Source of the DNA: Girardinichthys multiradiatus
Lineage: Eukaryota; Chordata; Actinopteri; Cyprinodontiformes; Goodeidae
Assembly (NCBI RefSeq): GCF_021462225.1
Contig: NC_061810.1
Span: 52,145,886-52,209,885 of the forward strand
Length of the DNA: 64,000 nucleotides
Direction: 5' to 3'
In this document: piece by piece, positions 23,201 through 35,200 of the stretch
Position numbering within the stretch: position 1 is the first letter of the stretch
Layout: each line of letters opens with the position of its first letter
Program-made: the position numbers and the translations under genes
The notes under the pieces: generated by a model
What the model was told of the DNA's origin: nothing
Database searches by the model: none
The model's input: the letters and a program-made list of their open reading frames with translations, nothing else

Positions 23201-26200
23201 TAAACTTCTTTGGGAGTATTTCAATTGTTACGGACACGGAGACAGAAATGAAAAGGAAAAATGAAGCTCAAAAAAGAGAGAGATGGGGAAAAAGGGGAGA
23301 AAAGGAGGAAAGAGTGGAGGAGAGAAAGAAGGATAAAGAGAATACAAGATTACACCCTGCTTGCTTATACACCTACAGCTGTTTTTTGTTTTGTTTTTGT
23401 TAACAAAATAGTACACGGTAATTCTGAATGTAAAATGTACTTAGTGAGAGGTGCCGCCCAAAATAGAACATCTGTGTATCTGTCAACACCTGAAGCTTAA
23501 CACCTGTGAGTATGGGTGTGGACGCGCTTTTGTAGACAAGGTTTCTCCACAAAAATATGCAATAGCGAGTGTGAGGACCCACAGGCCTGCCCCATGGTCC
23601 CCGGACGGACACTGAGGAGAACTGAGACACAGACATCTAAAGGCCCCCCAAAGCACAAGAACCCCAGGAGAACCACCGCCAGGACTACCGCAACCCCCCC
23701 AGAGAAGAGCAGTGAAGAGTCCCAGGGGAACCACCCAGCAGCGACAGTGCAGAAGCCCCAGGGAGCCGCAGCAACGAGTCCACAGGCCCCGCCGGCAGCC
23801 GTCCACGCCCGAGCAGATCCAGCCATGGACCCAAAGGCCCAAGACCCCGGGACACACCTCCCCCCAAGCAGAGGCCCGACAGAGCCCAGGGGGCCAGGCC
23901 CCGGCAAGCAGCCACTGGGAGTGAGACAGCCCACACCAAAGCACCCGGTCGCGGACACCGAGAACCACAAGTACACCAGTGGGCAGAGACTCCAACCACC
24001 AGCAGGTGGTGTGGCGGGGAGGAAGCTGATCCAGGAGAGGGAGCAGTTCAAGACCCAACCTGTCACAAAAAAAAAAAAAAAACAGGCACACACAGTCACA
24101 ATCACTCACTCCCACCCTCATGCATACACATAAAATCACTCACACCCAACATAAGGATAACAACAATGGACGTCATACACTCACTCACACTCCCCATGCA
24201 TACTCTATACTCCCAGGTCCAGGCGCCTGTACCCCCTCAGGGCAACCGGACCCAGGAGGTAGTCCCCTTCCCTCCTGGGGCAGAGGCAGGCAGACAGCAC
24301 CGGTACTGCCCAGACCTGGGTGACACCGGCCCATGTCCTGCCCCCCTGCCCCGAACCCAGTCCCCAACAACCCCCATCCACCTCCGGAGAGGGGGCTATG
24401 TACAAAAGAGGGGTCCACGTGGCCCAAAGCAACCCGCCAACCGAAGCCGCCCCAGGACGGAGCAGTCCCGACCCCCCAACGAGCCCTGATCTCAACCCCA
24501 TGAGTCTCCCACCCCCAGTGAACCCCAACAAGAACAAGAACCTCCCCACAGGGCCACCTCCAACAAGGACACCGATATCGAACACATCCGCACCCCCACA
24601 GGGGCACACCCCCACAGGTGAACTCCGTGGCCGAGAAGCCAATGAAGCCACACCCACACAGCGCAAGCTCCACACACAGCCCCGCTCTAAGAACCCCCAC
24701 CGCACCCCGCTCCCCCACCACAGAGCGCGCCGCAACGGCAAGGCAAGGGCCCTGCGCAGCGCCACCGGCGCAACAGGGCAGACCCCACCCAGCACCGCAC
24801 CCACAACCGGACCCCCGACCCCACAACATGATGGGACAAACTCATCCACCCAGAGGTCCCCGTCCAGCGGCAGGCACCCAGGGCCAGTGACCCCACCACG
24901 CCCCCCTCAGCAACAAAAAACACTACATCACTGCCACTGCAATGACCGCCCAGGGAGACACTATCCAGCTCAGCCCCACCATCGCCGCCCAGCTGATCCA
25001 AACGCCAGTGACCCCACGCCCTAGAAGTGGACACAACCCCTCCACCCCACAGGCTGCAGCCCCTCCATGCCACCCCCCAGTCCACCGCCCCGATCCTCCC
25101 CCAGACAGTGCCAGCAGCTCCAGCCCACGAGAGGGATACATGCACCGGCCGGGGACCTGGGCCATGCAGGCCAACCGCTCCAGGCCAAGCACACCCTGCC
25201 AGCCGTCCCGGTGCAGTCACAAGACATGCTCTGCCGCCCCACCCACCCGACCGCCAACCGTAGCCCAGCGCCCGACCCTGGGCCAGGACCACAGAAGGAA
25301 GCCATGGAAAGAAGGCCACGGTGGCCCCAGTTACCAGGCACCCCGCCAAACCCACCCCCAAACCCAGGGGTGCCCCAGCCCACCGGCCACCCGCATCCCC
25401 GCATGGCGCCCCACGGCCATGCGGGGCAGTCCAGCCCCCCCATCAAAGCGGGGCCACATCCCAATAAACGTCGGCTAAGAACCCCCGCCGGAGCCCAGCA
25501 CCACCCCAGCCGGCAGACCAGGGCACAAAGCCAGGGGCCGAGATCCAAGGGAACCCAAGCGATCCCGAGAGAGCCGAAACGCCAGCCCAGCACCACACAA
25601 TCCCCAAGACTTGACCCCCAACCCCAGCTCAAACCCGACTAGAGGGCCCATTCCCTCTCCCGGCCTCCGACCACAGATGGGAAATAGCGAACGGGGGTGT
25701 GAAAAGACCCCAAGCCTGCCTCCCCCAGCTCAAATGTGGTGTTGATGCGCGTTGTTGTAGTGTGCATTTAAAAAGAAAAACGGTGGGGAAGAGGGTCTGC
25801 CCCCCCCCCCACTCCACCACTCTGAACCCTCAATGTCTACATGCAATTATATCCTTAGAGGTGAGCGCAGGCACCAGAGGTTAGGCTGCTAGGATATCCT
25901 TCCCTCCTGATGCCATTGAGTGCACCCACACCCAAGACCCTACATGTGAATGTCATGAAAATTTTATAAGTGAGAGTAAGTTGTTGGCCCTCCATGAGTG
26001 GTGTTGTAATAGAGCTGGTGGAGGGAGGTGTCTGGGGATGGGGAGGGAAAGACTTGGGGGCAAACCACTCTCCCAGGGAGCCAGCTCCCCGGCTGACCCC
26101 AATAGGCACCCCCGTTTGCCGAGTTCCAACAAAGGAGGGAGGCATAGGCACATCTGCCAGGCAAAAAACTAGGGACAGGTAACAGGCCCCGAGAACCAAC

Positions 26201-29200
26201 TAAAAACCGGGACCAACGTCCCCAGCCCCCCCCGGAACCACCCAGCCCCTCAGACCCTGAACCCCAGCCCTGTTACCCAGTCCGCCACCCGAAGTAGCCA
26301 CCGACCCCCAACAAAAAGGACCCAGCCACATGCGGCCAAGAATGCGGCCCCACTCCAAACAAAGGAGAAGGACAGCCCAGCACAACCAAAAAAACGCCAC
26401 ACAAAGGAGGGCACATGACCAGCACGCACAGCCACCCCCGAACCCACGGGACAGAGCCAACAGAGCGCCCAGCCCCCGAAGCCCGGCACCAGACAGCAGC
26501 CACAACCAGGCAGCAGGGCAACAAAACACATCCCACTCCAACACCAAGGCCGCCACCAAACCGCACCCGACCCAAAACGGCAGGCCCACCCCCAAATGCA
26601 AGCTCCAGGCCTTGATAGGTACATAATAGGCACACAAAGCCCACACTGCGCAAATGTGCCCCTACCAGCCCCCCAAAAACGAAGCCCCCCATGAAAGTGC
26701 ACCCCCACGAAAAGAAGACCCGCACTGTCCAGGACCTAGAACATGCCCGACACCATATCCCTGCCAGAAGCAGCCCCGCAAAAGGACCCACTCCGTGGCC
26801 CACAAAAGGCAAGAGAGCCCACAGAGCCAAAACCAAAACCCATCCGGAAGCTGAGACCAATCCACCCCGAGACCAACCCCGGCCAACCTGCACACTCGGA
26901 CCATGCAGACCCCTCCGAACCCCCTCCCCCAGACAGAAAAGGGACCAGCGTCAGTAACCGGAACCAAGACAAGGAACCAGAAACTGAGCCGGAACCACCC
27001 AAGACCAAACAACGCCCCCAACCATCCAAGCCCAACCACCCCTCCCCACCCCAGAAGGAAACCTACACCCACCCCAACATTTGAACAACTCCCAGAGCAC
27101 ATAAGACACTGGACACCCAGGCTGACCCCGCCCCGCCCCCTCCCGCAGACCCTCCTCCCCACCAGCAGAATGTGCTCCTTGAAGGAAGGAGCACCTGCAA
27201 TGAGATGGGACCTACCTGCCAGTTTCGGAGGCCCTTATGCCCACCGATACAACAAATGTCCCTGAGCCAGGGCCGGGCGCCCGGGCATGCACCAGCCCAA
27301 AACCCCGGCAACATACCCGTCAGGACCCAATACCCCCAAGGCCCAGCCCGGGGGGCGATACGCCCCAGGGACTCCGAGCCCCAAGCCCACCCCAGACCCA
27401 CCCAGGAGCAGCACGGGCACCAGGCCAGTGACCTATGTCCGTCGCCGCAGGCCCCCCAAAAGCATCGCATGCAGCTACCAGATGTCCCCCCAAAGAGCCA
27501 CCAAAGCCCCACCCCGGCCGGGACCACAGCCCCCAGCGCCAGACCCCCCAGCGATCCCAGCCCAGGGACACTCCAAATGCCCCAACCCAGACACCCCCCC
27601 GAATCCGCCACAACGCCCCACAGGATGAAGCCAAGTCGCCAATTAAAGGAGCCCAGAGAGATTGATCTGACGTGGAGGCAGAGGCTGTCTCAAGGCTTAT
27701 ATAATCGGACAGAAAATATTTCTATACTGATTCATATTAAGAAGGTTTTTATTTTTCCAGTTCATGAGGATAGTTTTCTTAGCGATGCATAAGGCAGTGA
27801 AAACCATGTGAACTGAATTTGTCTCTATGATGACATCATCAAAGTTGCCCAACAAGCAAAGTGAAGGGGAAGGTGAAATATTACATCTCAGACACTTTGA
27901 TAAGTCTTCACATATCAGGCACCAAAACCTCTGAACAGGTGTACATAACCATAGTGCATGGATATAATTATCTGGTATATTGCTTGTGCAGTGTAAACAA
28001 ATATTGGAAGGTGCCAAGCCCATCCTGAACATCCGTTGACCTGTATAGTATACTCTATGAAGGATTTTATATTGTATTGATTGCAAACTGGGGTTACTTG
28101 TCAGTTTAAAAGTTCTGGAACATATCTGAGACCAGAATGTTTGGTCAAAGTTAACTGATAAGTCCACCTCTCATTTTGTAATAGGAAGGGAAATTGATTT
28201 ATCTATATTAGACATTGTCCTGTATATTTTAGACATTAATTTGGGGGGGTTGAGTTTTAGGAACTCTACACTTGATGGAATTTGTAACCCAACGTTAAGT
28301 CTAAATTTATTTTTTATTATCGAAGTAATTTGTTGATATTCTAAAAATGTATTCTTGTCCATCCCGTATTGTATAATTAATCTGTTAAATGGGATGAACT
28401 GAATTCCTTCAAATATATGTTCCAGGTATTCAATTCCTTTACTCCTCCAATCTGGAAAATGTATCATATTATTTTTTTGTAGGATGTCAGGGTTGTTCCA
28501 GATGGGTGTACGTCTGCATGGGATTAGTGAAGACCTTGTCATTTTTAGATATTCCCACCATGCTGTCAGAGAAGTGTTGACGTTGAGGCTTTTGAAGCAT
28601 ACATGCCGTTTTATATTTGAGCTAATAAATGGTAAATCTGAAATCTTAATATTATTGCATAATGTCTGTTCTACGTCTAGCCAGGGTTCATCTAGAGGAC
28701 TGTGTTTAAACCATTTTGAGATGTAATGTAGCCTGTTAGCTAAGAAGTAAAGATGAAAGTTAGGCAGATCTAATCCTCCTTTATCTTTGCTCTTTTGTAG
28801 TGTTTTTAGGCTAATACGTGGGGGCTTATCTTTCCAGAGAAATTTAGTGATGGAGGAATCCAGAGATCTAAACCAGTCAGATGACGGTTTATTCGGAATC
28901 ATTGAGAATAAGTAATTGATTTTTGGCAAGACCATCATTTTTATTGAAGCAACCCTGCCCATGAGTGATATGGGTAGAGATTTTCATCTAGCGAGATCAT
29001 CTTGCACTTTTTTTAAGAGCGGGATGTGGTTTAGTTTTGTTAAATCTGCTAATCTAGGAGAGACATTAATGCCCAAGTATGTAATATTCCCTGACTGTAG
29101 TTGTATATTAGGAAAATTGTTGAAAGAACAATTAATTGGAAGAGCTGTCGATTTTAACCAATTTATAGAATAGTCTGAAATTCTTGAGAAAGAATTAATC

Positions 29201-32200
29201 AATCCAATCACCTGAGCGACAGAGGTTTGCGAATGCTGGAGAAAGAGTAATACGTCATCTGCATAAAGACATATTTTATGTTCAATATTCCTGCATTTTA
29301 TGCCTTTAATATCTTTAATTTGTCTGATTGCTGCTGCTAGTGGTTCAATAAAAATAGCAAATAATGAGGGTGAAAGTGGGCATCCCTGCCTGGTGCCCCT
29401 CTGAAGACAGAAGCTGGAAGATGTTTGGTTATTTGTTCTGATACATGCCGCTGGGGAACTGTATAATATTTTTATCCAGTTTATGAAAGAGCTTCCAAAA
29501 CCAAATTTAGTCAAGGTTGCAAACAAGAATTTCCAGTTAACTCTATCAAATGCTTTTTCTGCATCTAGAGATAATATATTGGTCTCAATATTTTTACTGT
29601 AGGAATAATCTATTAAATTAAGTAATCTGCGTGAATTAGTGGATGAATGCCTACCTTTAATAAATCCAGTTTGGTCAGGATGTATTATGAGAGGAGAAAC
29701 CTTTTCTAGTCTTTTTGCGAGGGCTTTACAAATTATTTTGAGATTGACGTTAATAAGGGATATGGGTCGGTAGCTGGTAGGGAGTACTGGGTCTTTTCCT
29801 GGTTTTAACAAGAGAGTGATGTTGGCAGAATTTATATTTGGCGGAAGTCTGCCATTTTTTTCGGTTTCCAGCACCATTCTTTGGAATATTGGAGCCAAAA
29901 TATTCCAGAATTCTTTGTAAAACTCTGTTGGGAATCCATCTGGGCCTGGAGCCTTTTTATTGGGCATGCTTGTGAGAGCTTCTTGGATTTCAGCTGAAGT
30001 CAGTGGTACATCCAGGGCCATCGCTTGATTACCTGATAGTTTAGGAATTGTTACCTTATCCAGAAATTGATCAATGTCGTTATCTGACGGGTCTATCTGT
30101 GGTGAGTATAAAGCTTGGTAGAAATCTCTGAAAGTGCTGTTCATTCTTTCAGGATCATAAACTGTATTCCCTGTCGAGTCTTTTACAGCAAATATCGTTG
30201 TTCTTTCTTTATTTTTAGTTGCTTAGCTAAAAAGCTACCTGATTTATTGCCATGTTCAAAGTTTTGTATATGAAGTCTTTGTATTAAGAATTGGGTTTTT
30301 TTGTCGATGATTTCATTAATTCTAGTTTGGCTTTACGTAGTTTGCCCAACTTTTCCTCTTCCTGGGAAGCATCTAACAGTTTAATAGTTTCTTCTAATTC
30401 CTGAATACGTTTGTTTTCTTTTTTCTTCTTATGTGATGAGAATGAGATTATTTTACCTCTCATCACTGCTTTCCCAGCCTCCCAGAGAACAGATGTTGAT
30501 GTACCTGGGATATCATTGAATTCCAAATATGAAGTCCACTCTTTTTTAAAATATTTAATAAATTCTTTGTCCTTAAGCAATGATGTATTAAACCTCCAGT
30601 TTTTGCTTTGTGGGTTTTCTTTCTTATTTACTAGAGTTAAGGAAACAGGTGCATGATCGCTGACAGCTACAGGGTGTATCTCAGTGTCTGAAATGTCAGT
30701 CAACAATGAGCTGCTGACTAAGAAATAATCCAGACAAGAGTAAGATTGATGGACATGTGAGAAGAAAGTATATTCTCTGTGATTAGGGTGAAGAGATCGC
30801 CATGCATCGCAAAGTCCATAATCACTCATGTACTGTTTAACTATATTTATTGATTGCCAACAGCGCTGAGTCCCTGTTGTACTCCGCCTGTCTATTTCTT
30901 CGTTTAGACCAAAGTTGAGATCGCCCCCAAGAAGAAGTGAGCAATCCAAGTGTTTAGACAGTGCAGAAAAAAAAGAATGGAAAAATGGGGGGTCATCAAC
31001 ATTTGGGGCATATATACTGACAATACATATCTTTTGGTTATGTATAGATATTTTTATTATTATAAATCTACCCTCTGGATCTATAACTGTATCTAATACT
31101 GTAAAGTTAACATTTTTGTGAATTAAGATCGCTACTCCCCTTTGCCTAGAATTATAGCAGGCAGAAAACAGATTAGGAAACTCATGTGATTTAAGATCAT
31201 TTGCAGCTGTGGCAGATTTATGAATCTCTTGTAATAAGACAACGTCTGCCTGTAGTCTTTTAAGCTGATTAAAAATTTTTAACTTTTTCTCTCTGGTGGC
31301 GGCTCCATGCACATTCCATGTGAGAAACCTTAATGTGCCCATAGTTGTGCGTGTATCGCTAACATTGTACAGCGCATGTCACCACAGAAACAGATAGACC
31401 CAAGTGAAATCATAGTCAGTGCTTGGGGTTGCCTGATATGAAGTCCCGAAGCAGAGATATGGCAGGGAAAAAGACAGAAAATTAAGAGGCTGCTGCGGGT
31501 AAGAAGGGATGAGAGATATAAGGTTATGTTAATAGATATTTGTGTGTATGTGAGTGTGCTTTTTGTGTGTGACAGAGAGAAAAGAGAGTGACAGAGAGGG
31601 GTGGTAACAAGTGTAAAAAATAAGAGGAAGATGAGAGACAAAAAAGGAGCAGATACCCAATAGCCCAGCCTTGGGTCCACCCACATCAAACAATGCAAAC
31701 AACATGAGCTGTGCTTTACATTAGATTTGCCAGATATCTAACCTCTTATCTAACCAGTGTTACATGTTATATATTAACCTGCTGTTGCTCCTAATAAAGC
31801 CAGGGAGTGATCTCCCGATCTCTAAACAACTGACCATTGATATAAAGTTTGTCTACAGCCACTGTAGCTCTAATGCCTTCTCTGATATATTTCTTCCTAA
31901 TTGGGAATAAAACACGTCTCCGATCGAGGATCTCCTTTGGGAACTGGTCATTGACGCTGAAGTTCGTTCCCCGCAGCTCTCTGCCCCGACCTCTGACCTG
32001 CTCTTTTTGTTTATAGTGCTCGAATTTTGCTACAATTGGCCGAGGTCGGCTGTGTTCGGGTTTCTTACCTCCGAGCCGGTGAACACGATGGAAAGTGATG
32101 TTTTTTACCTCGTCACTTGGGAGTTTTAGCTGACGTTGGAGAAATTCACGGACCGTGGATTTGGCGTCCTCCTCTGCCCGTTCCGGGATACCGGAGAAAA

Positions 32201-35200
32201 CAAGGTTGTCCCACATGCCCCGGGCCTGTATATCCAGGATGGTCTCCTTCATTTTTTTATTTTCTCCGGACAGCTGCGTCATTTCATCGGTGAGTGTTTT
32301 CACGCTATCCCTCAGTGTTTGGTTCTCAGCTGTTAGCGAAGCGAGTTGTTCTTGGCTAAACTCCAGAGACTCCCTCAGAGCTTGAAATTCCCTGTGGAGA
32401 ACCTCCACCAGGGCGAGACAGGCATCCAGGCTGGTTAGCTTCTTATCAATAGAGTCCAGGACATCAGTGTAGCTTTTCTCTGGAGAGATAGTGGAGGTGC
32501 TGGTCGAGCACTCTGAACGGGTGCATTTTGATGTTGGTGTGGCCATGGGTGGATATTTTTGTGGCTTGCCCATTACAATGTTATCAAAACATACGTCCAC
32601 GTAGCTCTCCAGGTTGTCCAAGGTTTCCTCGTCCAGTTTGTTTTATTGGAAAAATATGAAACAGTGGTTAGTATTTTACACGTTTCTATGTTCGGCTTGA
32701 ATTTATTGGCTTGTTTTACCTGAGTTCTGTCGTGTTTGTTTACCAATATACCGCCATATTACTTACGTACAACTCTCGCGAGATCTCAGCCGCTCATCAC
32801 CAGATCTGCCGAGTGTCTTCCAGGCGCCCTCAAGTCTTTTTAAATGGACAATTTTGGCCCTCATGGCGAAGCGTTTGGACACCAGTGATCTTTACCAAAT
32901 AAATGTATCTCACTGTTGCATATTGGATTCACAGAAAGTCACCTTATCTTTTCCCTCAGTCTGAACAGGAGTTTGTTGAGCTAACTTCATCATGCTACCG
33001 TGGTTAAGTTTCGTCTGTATGGTGCTGAACTCACATTGTTTGGTCAGAGATTACCTTCCACATCAAGCTCTGGAAGAGTCCAAAGAATGAACATTTCCTT
33101 AAAGTTTTTGTCCCTTTGCTGTTAGGTGGTGTCGGGCACAGAGTGGGGCAACTTACTGCTGTGGGAAGGAAACACCGTCCGGGTGGAGATATGCCAAAAA
33201 GAGGAGCGGAACTGCCATGTTGGGATGGTCCAGCCATTCAACCTGGAAGATGGACAACTGATGACATTTGGTGCTGATGGAGCTGTTCGGGTAAAACAAA
33301 CGTAGAAATGAATGTAAAAATCAATCAGGAATGTTTTATTTTTATCTCTAACCTGATGTTTCATTTCTCACTGCAGGTCTGGGACCTTGAGAGGATCAAC
33401 ACAGCCAACATCAGCGGCACCAGCAGCAGGTTTGAGATGGAGCCCATCAATGAGCTGGTGGTTGGACACAACGTTTGGCTTTCTTCTGTGGTCAGGAGCT
33501 CCCTGCCTGACTCCTACATCTGGTTTGTTCAGGTCTGAGAACAAAAACACCATGAAAGCATCTGCAGCTCAACTCAAACTCCACATTCATCCTGGTCTCT
33601 CTGCTGTCTTACAGGATTCTAATGGAGCCATCTGGAAACTGGATCTCTCCTTCACCAACATGGTGAGTACCTTACAGCATCCATCCATTCATTGGTCCAT
33701 CCATCCATCCATCCATCCATCCATCCATCCATCCATCCATCCATCCACCCGTCCATCCATCCATCCATCCATCCATCCATCCATCCATCTATCCATCCAT
33801 CCATCGATCCATCCATCTATCCATCCACCCATCCATCCATCCATCCATCCACCCAAACACACCCATCCATCCATCCATCCATCCATCCATCCACCCGTCC
33901 ATCCATCCATCCATTCATCCATCCATCCATCCATCCATCCACCCACCCACCCATCCAATGTAAGTTACAATCATGCTTGTTGTTGGTCTGTAACCAGTCC
34001 AGTCATCCTCCTAACTGGTACAAAAGCTTTCTGTAAGTGACATTGTTTGGTCCTATAGGAGAACCCCACTCTAGCATTCTGTGTTCAGTAGTCAGCTTGT
34101 CTACTGACAGTATTTTCCACAACTTCTGTGGTTTTGTTCAGGCTGCTGATCCAGAGTGTCTGTTTTCCTTCCACTCCGGGGCGATCCAGGGCCTGGATGT
34201 GTCGAAGAAATCCCACCTGATGGCCACCACCACTCTGGACCGTGAGTCCAGCATGGCGTCACCTTCTCACCGAATGTTAACGCGTGTAAACACACAAGAA
34301 GTTTAAAACAGATGCTTTAGCTGCTTGTGTCGTTCCATCCAGGTTCAGTCAGGGTGTTTGACTTCGTGGCTAATAGAGAACTCATAACTACCCGCTTTAA
34401 TCAGGGAGGAACCACGCTCGGCTGGGCTCCACCTATGGTGAGTGTGATGGTGTGAGAGTGAATCCCACAAACAGTCAGAGGCAAAACTAAGTACACCCTT
34501 GCTGCTTCCTCAGGGATTAGAGTAGGAGCCTGGTGCTGCAGATCAAGGGCAATCCAATGGGTTTTTACACATTGTTAAGGTGGAAAGACATCATCAATGA
34601 ACAGTGGCGGTTTTTCAAATGGGCCATATGGACAGTTGTCCAGGGCAGCATGAGGTAGGAGAGCAAATAAGCAACAAAATAAAAATATGATTAACTTATA
34701 TTTGACTAGTTCCCAGAACAAGTTTTTTATTGTTTTTATGTCAATCATGTGGGACTTTACTCTACTGCTGAACATAGCAAGACTAGCTTATGTGTAGCAC
34801 TGTTCTGCATTTTATTCCATATCGGAATCTAATTTTCTCATTTTAATTGGTTGCTATAGTCCATCATTTTACACAGAGACCGATTATTAAAGTGGAAAAC
34901 TGTTAAGGTCAGTTGTGAAGCACAGTAGTGGAGGGCTGATAATTGGGCTTGTTTGGCAGCCACTGAGTAGACCATGACCTCATCTTTTCACCAAAGTATT
35001 CTGTAGTCAAATGTGAGGCCATCTGTCCAACAGTTGAAGCTTGGTCCAAACTGGGTCATCAGTGGAACCATGATCCCAAACACGGAGGCTAATCTATAAC
35101 AGAATGGCTGGAGATGAAAATAATCAAAACAAGTCAAACCTCAACTTGACTTGACTTGGCTGTGATAGGACCTTTGGAAACAAATGTCTGCAAACGTCAA

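Larger units (their letters stand above)
23041..32825 (-). mobile_element. Near-full-length L1/Tx1-like LINE, about 9.8 kb
   Basis: On minus it runs: 5' UTR (to 32622), ORF1 (32621-31791), ORF2 (31342-27697), a very long G-rich 3' region (27690-23062), and a poly(A)-like tail (T run at about 23052-23060 on plus). Near-matching flanks GCCCTCAAGTGTTT (23030) and GCCCTCAAGTCTTT (32826) look like a target-site duplication. The order ORF1 then ORF2 with EN and RT is the L1 layout. It sits antisense in CFAP44 intron 6. ORF2 has one frameshift and stops, so it is probably inactive. Confidence 0.9.

Noticed and set aside
23483..27792. Many overlapping open frames of 100-230 codons on both strands
   Set aside because: They lie in C-rich/G-rich low-complexity DNA where stop codons are rare. 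Composition is Pro/Thr/Gln on one strand and Gly/Trp/Val on the other, with no domain. They are the LINE 3' region, not genes.
33677..33957. Regular short spaced repeats reminiscent of a CRISPR array
   Set aside because: It is a continuous tetranucleotide microsatellite without unique spacers, in a vertebrate intron.
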